Positions 1-7,995 of a DNA stretch of 64,000 nt are shown here, piece by piece. Numbering within the stretch: the first letter of the stretch is position 1; each line of letters begins with the position of its first letter. Origin of the DNA: Ruminococcus flavefaciens. GTDB taxonomy: Bacteria > Bacillota > Clostridia > Oscillospirales > Ruminococcaceae. The translations under genes were made by a program, and so were the position numbers. The notes under the pieces were generated by a model that saw only the letters and a program-made list of their open reading frames with translations, ran no database searches and was not told the DNA's origin. The stretch covers positions 372,001 through 436,000 of the forward strand of contig NZ_FRCT01000001.1 in NCBI RefSeq assembly GCF_900143025.1, written 5' to 3'.

Positions 1-219
1 ATTGGTCATCTTTCAAATGACGACTGTGCAGTACAGGTAAGAAAGATGATAGAGCGGGGCACTACTCATATCCTGCTGGGACATCTCAGCCAGGACAACA
101 ATCATCCGCAAATGGCTGACAGTACGGTGCAGCGCGGACTCAGCGGCTTTACAAGGGGCAGGGACTATCTTCTCGGAGTAGCTCCCGTTGAAACTAAGGG
201 AGGAGCAGTGGTGTTCTGA
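1..219 (+). CDS. MBL-fold metallo-hydrolase, WalJ/YycJ-like (C-terminal end only)
   Basis: The first 72 codons are the end of a gene that begins before the window. They contain the signature GTTHILLGHLSQDNNHP, typical of the C-terminal part of WalJ/YycJ-type metallo-beta-lactamase-fold proteins, where the His in the GHLS motif is a metal ligand. The family is linked to DNA or RNA phosphodiester processing, and in Bacillus to the walRK locus. The stop codon overlaps the start of rlmH by one base (TGATG), so the two are probably co-translated. The same neighbourhood (yycJ close to rlmH) is common in Firmicutes. The catalytic N-terminal part is not visible. Confidence 0.8.
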   Translation: MGHLSNDDCAVQVRKMIERGTTHILLGHLSQDNNHPQMADSTVQRGLSGFTRGRDYLLGVAPVETKGGAVVF

Positions 220-692
220 TGAATATTGTACTTATTGTTATAGGCAAGCTTAAAGAGGAATATCTTCGCAGTGCCTGTGCAGAATATATAAAGCGTCTGG
301 GAAGATACTGCACATTCGAGCTCCATGAGCTTGACGAGTGCAGGCTCAGCGATGACCCGTCCGAAAAGGAGATAGCTTCTGCACTTAAAAAGGAAGCCGA
401 GCAGATAAAGCGTTACGCAAAGGGCATGATAGTACCTATGTGCATAGAGGGTAAGCAGCTTTCAAGCCCCGAGCTTTCTGAAAAAATAACAGAGGCAGGA
501 GTCAGCGGACAGAGTACGGTCACATTCATAATCGGAAGCTCCTTCGGACTTGCTCCCGAGATAAAGTCAATGGGCACACTGAAGCTTTCTATGTCGAAAA
601 TGACCTTCCCTCACCAGCTTGCAAGGGTAATGCTCTTAGAGCAGATATACCGCGCTTTCCAGATAGCAGAGGGCGGAAAATACCATAAGTAA
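219..692 (+). CDS. rlmH: 23S rRNA (pseudouridine-1915-N3)-methyltransferase RlmH
   Basis: 157 residues, the normal length for RlmH, a SPOUT-class enzyme that N3-methylates pseudouridine 1915 in helix 69 of 23S rRNA using SAM on assembled 70S ribosomes. The SPOUT knot signature is present: FIIGSSFGLAPE followed by the C-terminal MTFPHQLARVMLLEQIYRA and the YHK end typical of the family. One atypical feature is FIIGSSFGL where most family members have FxIGGAxG. The start is fixed by the one-base overlap with the upstream gene. A strong terminator follows directly. Confidence 0.96.
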   Translation: MNIVLIVIGKLKEEYLRSACAEYIKRLGRYCTFELHELDECRLSDDPSEKEIASALKKEAEQIKRYAKGMIVPMCIEGKQLSSPELSEKITEAGVSGQSTVTFIIGSSFGLAPEIKSMGTLKLSMSKMTFPHQLARVMLLEQIYRAFQIAEGGKYHK

Positions 693-720
693 AAAGGACA
701 GCTTCGGCTGTCCTTTTTTA
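691..720 (+). terminator. Rho-independent terminator after rlmH
   Basis: A perfect 12-bp stem (AAAAAGGACAGC, loop TTCG, complementary arm) ends in a T run. It starts inside the rlmH stop codon and closes the walJ-rlmH unit. Confidence 0.92.
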
Positions 721-999
721 GCCGTTAGCCCTTAGTTATTAGCCTGTAGGGGAGGCGTTTCGCCGCCCGAAATTTCCGAAAAACTTAATGAACCCGTTGT
801 AGGGAACGCCGTCCCTCTACAGTTCTCAATTCTTAAAGTTAATTTGTTGCTTACGGACTGCCAAAGGCAGCCCCTACGATCTTAGCTCTTAATAAAACTT
901 GACAGCAAAATGCGCTTGTGATATAATTAAAAGATACTATGGATTTTTATGCGCATTTTACGGAAAATGCCGTTTCTGCGCTTTTTCAAGGAGCAATAA
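693..999. other. Intergenic region with GC-rich palindromic repeats and the glycan-operon promoter
   Basis: After the rlmH terminator come degenerate copies of the intergenic repeats seen elsewhere in the window: TAGCCGTTAGCCCTTAG at 719-735, a GTAGGGG hairpin (GGCGTTTCGCC) near 748-770, GTAGGGAACGCCGTCCC near 800-820, and GGACTGCCAAAGGCAGCCCC near 856-875. The promoter of the next operon follows at 899-927. I see no coding sequence. Confidence 0.7.
899..927 (+). promoter_or_regulatory. Consensus sigma-A promoter of the surface-glycan operon
   Basis: TTGACA at 899-904 and TATAAT at 922-927, with a 17-bp spacer: a perfect match to the housekeeping consensus. The predicted start near 934 gives a leader of about 65 nt before the ATG at 1000, which has an AAGGAG ribosome site at 989-994. 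No other strong promoter is visible before 13454, so all eleven genes that follow may share it. Confidence 0.85.
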
Positions 1000-1776
1000 A
1001 TGAGTACGATAAAAGAGCTGTATGCATACAGACAGATGATATTCAGCCTTGTGAAAAAGGATCTCCGCGGCCGCTATAAGGGCTCTGTACTGGGCTTTCT
1101 GTGGACGTTCATAAACCCTCTTTTCCAGCTGATAGTCTACACGATAGTTTTCTCGAAGATACTTCCGAACAACATTGACAAGTATTATCTATACCTGTTC
1201 GTTGCACTGATACCGTGGATATTCTTCTCATCGTCCATAACGGTAGGTGCAGCGTCGATAGTGGCGCAGAAGGATCTGGTCAAGAAGATATACTTCCCGC
1301 GAATGGTAATACCAATATCCTATGTTACAAGCTGCTTTGTGAATATGCTGCTGTGCTTCATAGTAATATTCGCGGTTATAATCGTTACGGGCGCAGGGAT
1401 AAACTTCCTTGCGGTACTGACTCTGCCCGTGATAATGATAGTGGAGTATATATTCGCACTGGGAATGGCTATGCTTACATCGGCTGTGACCGTATATTTC
1501 AGGGACTTAGAGCATATCCTCGGCATAGTATCAATGGCGTGGATGTACCTTACACCTGTTGTATACTCAAAGTCGATAGTCCCCGACAGATACCTGCCGC
1601 TGTTCAATCTCAATCCTATGACACATATTATAGACTGCTACAGAACAGTGCTCTATGATAAGCAGGTACCCGACCTTACGACACTTCTCTGGGCAGCAGG
1701 TCTGGGAGTATTCTTCCTTATATTCGGTGTAATTGTATTCAACAAGCTTCAGAAGCACTTTGCGGAGGAACTGTAA
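1000..1776 (+). CDS. Polysaccharide ABC exporter, permease (Wzm/TagG-like)
   Basis: 258 residues with about six membrane segments and the ABC-2 (TagG/Wzm/RfbA) signature at the N-terminus: a cytoplasmic interface helix, then KDLRGRYKGSVLGFLWTF and NPLFQLIVYTIVF. Such proteins dimerise and, with a Wzt/TagH-type ATPase, move lipid-linked polysaccharides across the membrane. It is the first gene behind a consensus promoter and overlaps the ATPase gene by one base (TAATG). The exported substrate cannot be read from the sequence; wall teichoic acid, rhamnan or another cell-wall polysaccharide all fit. The transporter role itself is well supported. Confidence 0.93.
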   Translation: MSTIKELYAYRQMIFSLVKKDLRGRYKGSVLGFLWTFINPLFQLIVYTIVFSKILPNNIDKYYLYLFVALIPWIFFSSSITVGAASIVAQKDLVKKIYFPRMVIPISYVTSCFVNMLLCFIVIFAVIIVTGAGINFLAVLTLPVIMIVEYIFALGMAMLTSAVTVYFRDLEHILGIVSMAWMYLTPVVYSKSIVPDRYLPLFNLNPMTHIIDCYRTVLYDKQVPDLTTLLWAAGLGVFFLIFGVIVFNKLQKHFAEEL

Positions 1777-3011
1777 TGGCAGAAAATGAAATTGCAATAG
1801 AGGTCAGGGATATCACCAAGAGCTTCAAGGTGTATCTCGACAAGGGCGCACAGCTTAAAGAACGCCTGCTTTTCCGCAAGCGCAGCCGCTATGAGGAGCG
1901 CAAGGTGCTCCGCGGCATAAGCTTTGACGTAAAAAGAGGAGAGGCTATCGGACTTATCGGGCATAACGGCTGCGGTAAGAGCACAACGCTGAAGCTTCTC
2001 ACAAGGATAATGTACCCCGACAGCGGCACTATAAAGCTGAAAGGCAGAGTTTCAAGTCTTATCGAGCTTGGAGCAGGCTTCCACCCCGATATGAGCGGCA
2101 GGGAGAATATCTATACCAATGCTGCCATATTCGGACTTACCAAAAAGGAAATAGATGCCCGACTTGACGATATAGTCGAGTTTTCGGAGCTTGCGGACTT
2201 TATCGACAATCCTGTGCGAACATATTCCTCGGGAATGTATATGCGACTTGCCTTTTCCGTGGCTATAAACGTTGATGCGGATATACTCCTCATCGACGAG
2301 ATACTTGCCGTGGGAGATGCAAATTTCCAGGCGAAATGCTTCAACAAGCTGAGAGAGATAAAGGCGCAGGGTACAACTATAGTAATAGTATCACATTCAC
2401 TCGGACAGATAGAGCAGATATGCGACCGTTCCATATGGATACATGAGGGTCTCATCAAGGCTGAGGGACCTCCAAAGGAGATAGACCTTGAATACCTTGA
2501 TTATATGAGCAGAAAGCGTCAGGAGCTTATGAAAGCGGCTGAGGCGGCAGATGAAAAAGAGGAGACCACCGAGGAGGAGCAGGGTAAACGCTGGGGAAGC
2601 GGACAGGCTCGCATAAAGCGAGTACGTTCATTTGCAGCCGACGGCACAGAGCAGAGCGTGTTCCGTATTGGCGAGGATATAAAGCTGGTAGTGGACTACA
2701 CCGTAAAAAAGCCTGTAGACGATGCTGTATTTGGCGTGGGAGTATTCGACCTCAACGGTACGCAGTGCTACGGTACGAATACAAGGATAGACAAGGTGCC
2801 TGATTTTGTGCTTGATAAGGACGGCACAGTTGAGATACTGCTGAAAAAGGTCATGCTGCTCGGCGGTGCCTACAATCTTGATATAGCAATAGAACAGGGC
2901 GAAGGCATACCTGTTGATTATTACAGACAGGCGCATAAAATTGAGATGATATCGGCAGAGGGAGATGCGGGAGTATTCCGCATCGAACACACATGGAATT
3001 TCCAGAGGTAA
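1776..3011 (+). CDS. Polysaccharide ABC exporter, ATPase with C-terminal glycan-recognition domain (Wzt-like)
   Basis: 411 residues in two parts. Residues 1 to about 240 are the ATPase: Walker [10 protein letters not shown], signature YSSGMYMRLAF, Walker B ILLIDEILAVGD. Residues about 255-411 are an added beta-sandwich like the Wzt C-terminal domain, joined by an acidic linker. In E. coli O8/O9a this type of domain binds the modified non-reducing end of the finished glycan and so couples capping to export. TagH proteins of wall teichoic acid export lack it, so its presence favours a Wzm/Wzt-like, cap-dependent mechanism. The coiled-coil methyltransferase encoded 3 bp downstream is the obvious capping candidate. 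The ATPase assignment is certain; the cap-recognition role is inferred. Confidence 0.92.
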   Translation: MAENEIAIEVRDITKSFKVYLDKGAQLKERLLFRKRSRYEERKVLRGISFDVKRGEAIGLIGHNGCGKSTTLKLLTRIMYPDSGTIKLKGRVSSLIELGAGFHPDMSGRENIYTNAAIFGLTKKEIDARLDDIVEFSELADFIDNPVRTYSSGMYMRLAFSVAINVDADILLIDEILAVGDANFQAKCFNKLREIKAQGTTIVIVSHSLGQIEQICDRSIWIHEGLIKAEGPPKEIDLEYLDYMSRKRQELMKAAEAADEKEETTEEEQGKRWGSGQARIKRVRSFAADGTEQSVFRIGEDIKLVVDYTVKKPVDDAVFGVGVFDLNGTQCYGTNTRIDKVPDFVLDKDGTVEILLKKVMLLGGAYNLDIAIEQGEGIPVDYYRQAHKIEMISAEGDAGVFRIEHTWNFQR

Positions 3012-3014
3012 AAT

Positions 3015-4055
3015 ATGAGCTATTTATCGCAGTTTATAGAGAGTGCAAGACATCAGAAGGGCATAAAGGGAAAAATAAAGAGAAAGCTTTTCGGCGGTAT
3101 TTATTCCGCCCTTGAAGTAGCAGACAAGGAATTGTCGGAAAAGAGCAGCTTCCTTGACGATAATGCGCAGCGCATAAGGGACGAATTTGAGCCTACCTGC
3201 GTCAACGTAAGGAACAATAACGCCATTATCGAGCGCCTTACCAGCGAAAATGAGCTTATGAAGGCAAAGATAGCAGGCCTTGAAAAGAAGCTGAAATCAG
3301 CTCCTGCGGCAACTGTTGTACAGACTGAAGGTGCAGCTCCTGCTGCGGCGGCAGTAGCTTCTGTTTCTGCGGAAAGCGGCTCTGACTATGAGGATATCGA
3401 CTATTTCGACTTCGAGAACCATTTCCGCGGCTCTATCGAGAGCATAAAGAAGTCACAGGAGTTTTACCTTAAATTCTTCCGTGACAAGAAAAAGGTGCTG
3501 GATATAGGCTGCGGCAGGGGAGAATTCCTTTCTCTCATGCAGGATAACGGTATTACAGCAGAGGGCGTGGATATATACGAGCCCTATGTGGAATACTGCA
3601 ATATGAAGGGGCTGAAAGCCTCCTGCGGCGACGGTGCGGATTTCCTTGCACATACCGAAGGCATTGACGGCATTTTTGTCGGTCAGGTAGTTGAGCATCT
3701 AAAGCCTCATCAGATAATACAGCTCTGCAATACAGCCTATGAGCGCCTTGAAGAGGGCGGCTGTATCATCATTGAGACCCCAAATCCCACATCGCTCTCG
3801 ATATATACCAATGCATTTTACATCGACCCCTCACATATAAAGCCTGTTCACCCTCTGACTATGCAGTATTACCTTGAAAAAGCAGGCTTTAAGGACATCG
3901 GGATAATATACACCGAAAACAGCAGACCTCCCTTTGAGATACCCGAGCTTAAATGCGAAGGCGATACCGAGGAATTCAACAAGGCAATGAAAAAGGTTTC
4001 GGAGATGCTGTTCGGAAGTCAGGATTATGCAGTTGTTGCGACCAAGAAAGGATAA
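3015..4055 (+). CDS. SAM-dependent methyltransferase with N-terminal coiled coil; possible chain-capping enzyme
   Basis: 346 residues. Residues about 30-95 are predicted coiled coil (heptad-like, ending in NAIIERLTSENELMKAKIAG), followed by an Ala/Pro-rich linker (about 96-122). A class I methyltransferase domain (about 125-346) has the SAM-binding motif VLDIGCGRGEFL and the later motif GQVVEHL. It sits 3 bp after the Wzt-like ATPase. In ABC-exported O-antigens, WbdD-type proteins combine a methyltransferase with a coiled coil that sets chain length. This protein has the methyltransferase and coiled coil but no kinase domain. I infer that it caps the glycan; the sugar position is unknown. Another sugar or lipid methyltransferase role is possible. 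Confidence 0.8.
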   Translation: MSYLSQFIESARHQKGIKGKIKRKLFGGIYSALEVADKELSEKSSFLDDNAQRIRDEFEPTCVNVRNNNAIIERLTSENELMKAKIAGLEKKLKSAPAATVVQTEGAAPAAAAVASVSAESGSDYEDIDYFDFENHFRGSIESIKKSQEFYLKFFRDKKKVLDIGCGRGEFLSLMQDNGITAEGVDIYEPYVEYCNMKGLKASCGDGADFLAHTEGIDGIFVGQVVEHLKPHQIIQLCNTAYERLEEGGCIIIETPNPTSLSIYTNAFYIDPSHIKPVHPLTMQYYLEKAGFKDIGIIYTENSRPPFEIPELKCEGDTEEFNKAMKKVSEMLFGSQDYAVVATKKG

Positions 4056-4058
4056 ATC

Positions 4059-4514
4059 ATGGAAAACGAAAAGATAAATATAGAGGAAATAATGGCTGAG
4101 ATAAAGCGCGGCATAAAGGAGCAGGGACTTACTGCGGATATGCTGAGCTTTGAAGATGTGCCCTTCAAAAAGACAGCTCAGGGCGGTTCAGCTTCCGAAG
4201 CCCTTGACTATATTACCTCTCATTACTATATACAGCCCTACAAGGAGCTCAAAGGCAATCCGATAAAGGTATTCATCAAGAAGATCATACGTAAAATGGT
4301 TAAGTTCTACGTAGAGCCTGTGGTATTTGAGCAGAATGATTTCAACGCAAATGCAGTGACCGTTATGAAGTCTGTAGCTGACAGCAAGTCCTCAGACCTC
4401 AGCGGCAGAGTTGAGACGCTTGAGCTTGCAAACAAGGAGCTCATCATGCGCCTTGACAGGCTTGAACGCGAGAACAGCGAGCTTCGCAGCAGACTTGACA
4501 GGGAGAATGTATAA
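4059..4514 (+). CDS. Small coiled-coil protein of the glycan operon, function unknown
   Basis: 151 residues with no signal peptide or obvious enzyme motif. The N-terminus (INIEEIMAEIKRGIKEQG) is a charged helix, a middle segment is rich in Tyr and Lys, and the C-terminal 40 residues form a strong coiled coil (VETLELANKELIMRLDRLER). It lies 3 bp after the coiled-coil methyltransferase and overlaps the next glycosyltransferase by one base. Its helix may pair with the methyltransferase coiled coil, or dock glycosyltransferases at the membrane through the basic stretch near residue 90. Both ideas are inference from position and composition. Confidence 0.7.
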   Translation: MENEKINIEEIMAEIKRGIKEQGLTADMLSFEDVPFKKTAQGGSASEALDYITSHYYIQPYKELKGNPIKVFIKKIIRKMVKFYVEPVVFEQNDFNANAVTVMKSVADSKSSDLSGRVETLELANKELIMRLDRLERENSELRSRLDRENV

Positions 4515-5593
4515 TGCGAGTAGTACAGCTTCTTCCCACCCTCTCATTCGGTGACGCCATAGGCAATGATACAATAGCCTTAAAGGGCGTTATCAGCGAA
4601 ATGGGCTATACTACAGACATTTACGCCGAGAATATAGATAAAAGGCTTCCCGAGGGCATAGCACAGAAGGCGGACAAGCTCCGCGACCTTAAAAAGGACG
4701 ATGTGCTTATTTATCACAAATCCACGGGTACAGACCTTACCTTCAAGATAGACAATTACAAGTGCCGCAGGATAATGGTATACCATAATATCACTCCTCC
4801 AGAGTTCTTCCGTCCCTACAGTACGGCAGCCACACAGCTCACCGAGCACGGCTACAAGGGAGTGGAGTATCTCCGCGACAAGATAGACTATGTGCTTGCG
4901 GTGTCGGCTTATAACAGGTCTGAGCTCGTAAAAATGGGCTATACCTGCCCTATGGATATAAGACCCATACTCATAAAGTTCGACGACTACAGACAGACTC
5001 CCGACGAAGCTACTATAAAGAAGTACAGCGACGGCAAGAAAAATCTTGTTTTCGTTGGCAGGATAGCTCCGAACAAGAAGCAGGAGAACGTTATCAGAGC
5101 TTTTTACTGCTACAAGAAGCTAAATCCCGAGTCAAGACTCATACTTGTAGGCTCTTCAACAGGCATGGAAAACTATTACGAGCGCCTTGTGAAGTATGCA
5201 AACGCACTTGGCATAGGCGATGATGTTATATTCCCGGGACATATCAAATTCAGCGAGATACTGGCGTATTACCGCCTTGCAGACGCATTTGTCTGTATGA
5301 GTGAGCACGAGGGCTTCTGCGTACCTCTTGTAGAGGCGATGTTCTTTGATGTTCCCGTAATAGCCTATGATACCAGCGCGATATCGGACACTCTCGGCGG
5401 AAGCGGTGTGCTTCTGGATAATAACGATCCTGTATTTGCGGCGGCAGTTATAGACAGGGTGCTCAAAGACGAAAAGCTCCGCGAGAGCATTATCGAGGGA
5501 CAGCGCAGAAGGCTTGAGGACTTCTCATACGAGCGCATAAAAGCCACATTCGAGAAAGAGCTTACAGATTTTATAAACGGCAAAAAAGCCTGA
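4514..5593 (+). CDS. GT4-family glycosyltransferase
   Basis: 359 residues, GT-B fold. The N-terminal half begins MRVVQLLPTLSFGDAIGND, with the Gly-rich nucleotide-sugar loop typical of GT4. The C-terminal Rossmann domain carries NLVFVGRIAPNKKQENVIRAF and the EX7E motif in EHEGFCVPLVEAMFFDVPV, which contacts the donor nucleotide-sugar. GT4 enzymes are retaining transferases using sugars such as GDP-mannose or UDP-glucose; the sugar here cannot be deduced. It overlaps the upstream gene by one base and precedes two further GT4 genes, so it probably adds residues to the lipid-linked polysaccharide on the cytoplasmic face. Confidence 0.9.
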   Translation: MRVVQLLPTLSFGDAIGNDTIALKGVISEMGYTTDIYAENIDKRLPEGIAQKADKLRDLKKDDVLIYHKSTGTDLTFKIDNYKCRRIMVYHNITPPEFFRPYSTAATQLTEHGYKGVEYLRDKIDYVLAVSAYNRSELVKMGYTCPMDIRPILIKFDDYRQTPDEATIKKYSDGKKNLVFVGRIAPNKKQENVIRAFYCYKKLNPESRLILVGSSTGMENYYERLVKYANALGIGDDVIFPGHIKFSEILAYYRLADAFVCMSEHEGFCVPLVEAMFFDVPVIAYDTSAISDTLGGSGVLLDNNDPVFAAAVIDRVLKDEKLRESIIEGQRRRLEDFSYERIKATFEKELTDFINGKKA

Positions 5594-5608
5594 ATAAAGG
5601 ATACAGAA

Positions 5609-6808
5609 ATGAAAAAGATAGGTTTTGTTATTCCGTGGTACAGTGAAAAGATACCAGGCGGAGCAGAAATGGAGCTTCGCGGACTTACCACACATCTGCA
5701 TGAAGCAGGCGTTGAGGTGGAAATGCTCAGTACCTGCGTAAAGGAGTTTTCTGCGGACTGGAATGAGAATTATTTCAATGAGGGCGTGGACAGTGTACAC
5801 GGTTTCCCTATAAGAAGATTTAAGATAAGAAAGCGCAATGTACAGGCGTTTGACGCAGTAAATGCCAAGCTTATGAAGAATATGCCCGTATCTGCCGACG
5901 AGCAGAAGGTATATACCGACGAAAACGTGAACAGTCCCGAATTATGCGAATATATCAGGACTCACAGCGATGAATACAGCCTTTTCGTGTTCATACCCTA
6001 TATGTTCGGAACTACCTTTCACGGCTTGCAGGTATGCCCCGAAAAATCGGTGCTCATACCATGCTTCCATGACGAGTCCTACGTGTATATGGACAGATTC
6101 AAGCCTGTATTCCAGAATATCGGCGGTATAATCTACCACGCAAAGCCCGAATACGACCTTGCAAACCGCGTATTCGATATGAGCCGCGTAAAGCAGGGCT
6201 GTCTCGGCGAGGGCGTATACACTGACCTTACCAGCGATGCATCTGCTTTCCGCAGTAAATTCGGCATTGACAGTCCTTTTATCATCTATGCAGGACGCAA
6301 GGACGAGGGAAAGAACGTCCACACTCTTGTGAAGTATTTCTCGGAGTACGTAAAACGCCGTGATACCGACCTTAAACTTATACTCATAGGCGGCGGAAAC
6401 ATCGAACTCCCGTCAGAGCTTGTGAAGCAGAAACGCATAATCGACTTAGGCTTCATAGACCTACAGGACAAGTATAACGCTCAGGCGGCAGCCGAGTTTT
6501 TATGCCAGCCCTCGAAAAATGAGAGCTTTTCCCTTGTTATCATGGAAAGCTGGCTCTGCGGCAGACCTGTGTTGGTACACAGCGGCTGTGCAGTTACGCG
6601 AAATTTCGCATCTGAGTCCAACGGCGGACTTTATTTCGGCGATTATTTCGAGTTTGAGGGCTGTACCGACTGGTTCCTGAAAAATAAGGATAAAGCGGCA
6701 CAGATGGGCGAAAACGGCAGAAGCTACGTCCGCAGCAATTTTGCATGGGACGTTATCGTTGATAAATACATGAAGTTTTTCAGAGAAGTTAGCGGAGATA
6801 AGGAATAA
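5609..6808 (+). CDS. GT4-family glycosyltransferase (first of two paralogues)
   Basis: 399 residues, GT-B fold. The N-terminus MKKIGFVIPWYSEKIPGGAE has the usual donor loop, the C-terminal domain has FIIYAGRKDEGKNVHTLVKYF, and the EX7E motif lies in KNESFSLVIMESWLCGRPV. The protein is clearly related to the next one along its length, for example FRSKFGI before the second Rossmann strand and NGGLYFGDYFEFEG near the end. The start ATG has an upstream AAGGA about 9 bp away. Its stop overlaps the next start by one base. The role is assembly of the exported polysaccharide; the sugar is unknown. Confidence 0.88.
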   Translation: MKKIGFVIPWYSEKIPGGAEMELRGLTTHLHEAGVEVEMLSTCVKEFSADWNENYFNEGVDSVHGFPIRRFKIRKRNVQAFDAVNAKLMKNMPVSADEQKVYTDENVNSPELCEYIRTHSDEYSLFVFIPYMFGTTFHGLQVCPEKSVLIPCFHDESYVYMDRFKPVFQNIGGIIYHAKPEYDLANRVFDMSRVKQGCLGEGVYTDLTSDASAFRSKFGIDSPFIIYAGRKDEGKNVHTLVKYFSEYVKRRDTDLKLILIGGGNIELPSELVKQKRIIDLGFIDLQDKYNAQAAAEFLCQPSKNESFSLVIMESWLCGRPVLVHSGCAVTRNFASESNGGLYFGDYFEFEGCTDWFLKNKDKAAQMGENGRSYVRSNFAWDVIVDKYMKFFREVSGDKE

Positions 6809-7986
6809 TGAAGAGGATAGCACTTGTCAATCAGAGATACGGACTGGAAGTCAACGGCGGCTCTGAATATTATACCCGTCTTATTGCAGAGCGTCTTACA
6901 GGGGAATTCGAGGTAGATGTCATCACCACAAAAGCCCTTGAATATACCACATGGGAGAACCATTATACAGCCGATGAGGAAGATATCAACGGTGTAAGAG
7001 TTCTCCGTTTTCCTGTTGAAAAGACGAGAGCAAAGGATTTCAACGACTTCAACGGAAAGTATCTCAGGTCGGGCAATTACAATGTTGAAACAGAGGCGGT
7101 ATGGTTTGAAAAGCAGGGACCCTATTCACCTGCGGCAATAAACTATATCCGCGAAAACAAGGATAAATACGATGTATTCATCTTTGTTACCTATCTCTAC
7201 TACCTCACAGTAAAGGGACTTCCCGAGGTGGCAGACAAGGCTGTATTCATACCTACAGCCCACGAAGAGCCATTTATCCACTTCAAGACCTATGAGAAAT
7301 TCTTCAATCTGCCCAAGGCTTATGTATTCCTTACCGATGAGGAAAAGGCGCTTGTGCAGGGGCTTTTCCACTGTGAAAATATCCCTTGCCGCGTAATGGG
7401 TACGGGAGTAGAAGTGCCCTGCGAGCCTGATGAAGCAGGCTTCCGCAGTAAATTCGGCATAGAGGGCGATTACATCATATACGTAGGACGTATCGACGAG
7501 GGAAAGGACTGTCCTACTATGTTCAAATACTTCCTTGAATACAAGAAACGCCGTCCCGACAGCACATTGAAGCTTGTGCTCATGGGCAAGCCCGTGTGCG
7601 AGATACCCAAGCACAAGGACATAATAAGTCTCGGCTTTGTCAGCGAGGAGGACAAATTCAGCGGTATATCAGGCGCAAAATGCCTTATACTCCCCTCGAA
7701 ATTCGAGAGCCTGTCCATATCCGTCCTTGAGGCTATGACCCTTTCCGTACCCGTTATCGTAAACGGCATATGCGAGGTGCTGAAAGGTCACTGCATAAAG
7801 AGCAACGGCGGACTTTACTACATGAACTACTTTGAATTTGAAGGAATAATCGACTATATATTCTCCCACGATGCGGAATATGCACAGCTGCGCAGAAATG
7901 CGGAAGCATATGTTGAAAAGAACTACCGCTGGGAAGTAATAATGCGTAATTTCAGCGAACTTATCAATAAAATCTGCGAGGAGTGA
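6808..7986 (+). CDS. GT4-family glycosyltransferase (second of two paralogues)
   Basis: 392 residues, GT-B fold. It starts MKRIALVNQRYGLEVNGGSE and carries YIIYVGRIDEGKDCPTMFKY and an EX7E motif in KFESLSISVLEAMTLSVPV. It shares FRSKFGI, the RxDEGK segment and NGGLYYMNYFEFEG with the preceding protein, so the two probably arose by tandem duplication and may make similar linkages in a repeating unit. Donor and acceptor are not predictable. Translation is likely coupled to the upstream gene through the TAATG overlap. Confidence 0.88.
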   Translation: MKRIALVNQRYGLEVNGGSEYYTRLIAERLTGEFEVDVITTKALEYTTWENHYTADEEDINGVRVLRFPVEKTRAKDFNDFNGKYLRSGNYNVETEAVWFEKQGPYSPAAINYIRENKDKYDVFIFVTYLYYLTVKGLPEVADKAVFIPTAHEEPFIHFKTYEKFFNLPKAYVFLTDEEKALVQGLFHCENIPCRVMGTGVEVPCEPDEAGFRSKFGIEGDYIIYVGRIDEGKDCPTMFKYFLEYKKRRPDSTLKLVLMGKPVCEIPKHKDIISLGFVSEEDKFSGISGAKCLILPSKFESLSISVLEAMTLSVPVIVNGICEVLKGHCIKSNGGLYYMNYFEFEGIIDYIFSHDAEYAQLRRNAEAYVEKNYRWEVIMRNFSELINKICEE

Positions 7987-7995
7987 ATATAAATA

